From QHBQ01 sp038230695 (GTDB lineage: Bacteria > Chloroflexota > Chloroflexia > QHBQ01): DNA of 13,953 nt. Under the pieces are notes generated by a model. The model saw only the letters and a program-made list of their open reading frames with translations, had not been told where the DNA came from and searched no databases. Positions 13,913 through 13,953 of the stretch are shown here, piece by piece (the first letter of the stretch is position 1; each line of letters begins with the position of its first letter). The stretch covers positions 1 through 13,953 of the forward strand of contig JBBRMT010000117.1 of the NCBI GenBank assembly GCA_038230695.1, given 5' to 3'. The translations under genes and the position numbers were made by a program.

Positions 13913-13953
13913 ATGCCCTCTAAGAAGTACATCATTAACTTGAGCGTCGAGGA
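13913..13953 (+). CDS. IS630-family transposase, N-terminus only (runs off the window)
   Basis: Thirteen codons are visible: MPSKKYIINLSVE, followed by GA of a Glu/Asp codon. IS630-family transposases often begin with a basic M-x-x-KKY stretch followed by a V-x-L-T/S-x-E-E-R helix start, so this is the likely identity. The DDE catalytic domain lies beyond the window edge and cannot be checked. It is preceded by a near-consensus promoter and ribosome site, as for an active or recently active element. The insertion appears to lie in the RHH-like ORF just upstream. Confidence 0.6.
   Translation, partial: MPSKKYIINLSVE

Noticed and set aside
1..13953. CRISPR array or a complete defence or toxin-antitoxin system
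   Set aside because: No regularly spaced identical repeats were seen, and the only related traces are one TnpB relic and one truncated RHH-like ORF.

Overview
The window reads as an accessory, partly decaying stretch of a moderately GC-rich bacterial chromosome. Protein style suggests a member of the Chloroflexota: an XRE-type regulator fused to TPR repeats, very large GT-C-like membrane proteins carrying an IFYPYH motif, and a remnant of a His-rich CDF transporter. This assignment is inferred from family style only; no taxonomic marker gene is present.

Layout. (1) 22-1313, minus: an XRE-TPR regulator split by a one-base frameshift. It diverges from a 468-aa three-HTH plus C2H2 zinc-finger protein of no recognised family (1441-2847, plus). 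Between them two -10 boxes form an exact inverted pair. (2) 2848-3302: a hairpin, then the C-terminal half of a tyrosine recombinase (minus) that lacks its first catalytic Arg, with a 16/17-bp inverted repeat across its 5' end. (3) 3350-4929, minus: an envelope gene pair, an exported zinc amidase followed by a membrane-anchored SH3b protein. (4) 5278-6739, minus: an HtrA/DegP-type protease with a strong intrinsic terminator behind it and 11-bp-phased direct repeats in front of it that look like a PhoB/OmpR-family operator. (5) 7196-11736, plus: two tandem paralogous polytopic GT-C-like proteins. The second has a good Shine-Dalgarno but no canonical start at the expected spacing. (6) 11742-12899: a graveyard holding a tiny ORF, phased repeats, an antisense fragment of a CDF metal transporter that no long ORF reports, and a TnpB (IS605/IS1341-type) remnant with a 5' truncation, a +1 insertion and a nonsense codon. 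(7) 12931-13643: a protein with an SSB-like OB fold, a structured segment with a small ORF, and a degenerate tRNA with a shortened anticodon arm. (8) 13734-13953: a 13-bp perfect inverted repeat ahead of a truncated ribbon-helix-helix-like ORF, then the start of an IS630-family transposase with a near-consensus promoter.

How it fits together. The middle (3350-11736) holds intact, apparently functional envelope genes for wall hydrolysis, periplasmic or extracytoplasmic protein quality control and lipid-linked sugar transfer. Both flanks hold integrase, TnpB and IS630 material, broken regulators and gene fragments, as expected at an insertion hotspot. I see no CRISPR array, rRNA or complete defence system. 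The items most worth following are the unclassified zinc-finger/multi-HTH protein, the tandem GT-C pair with its start-codon anomaly, and the 11-bp-phased operators.
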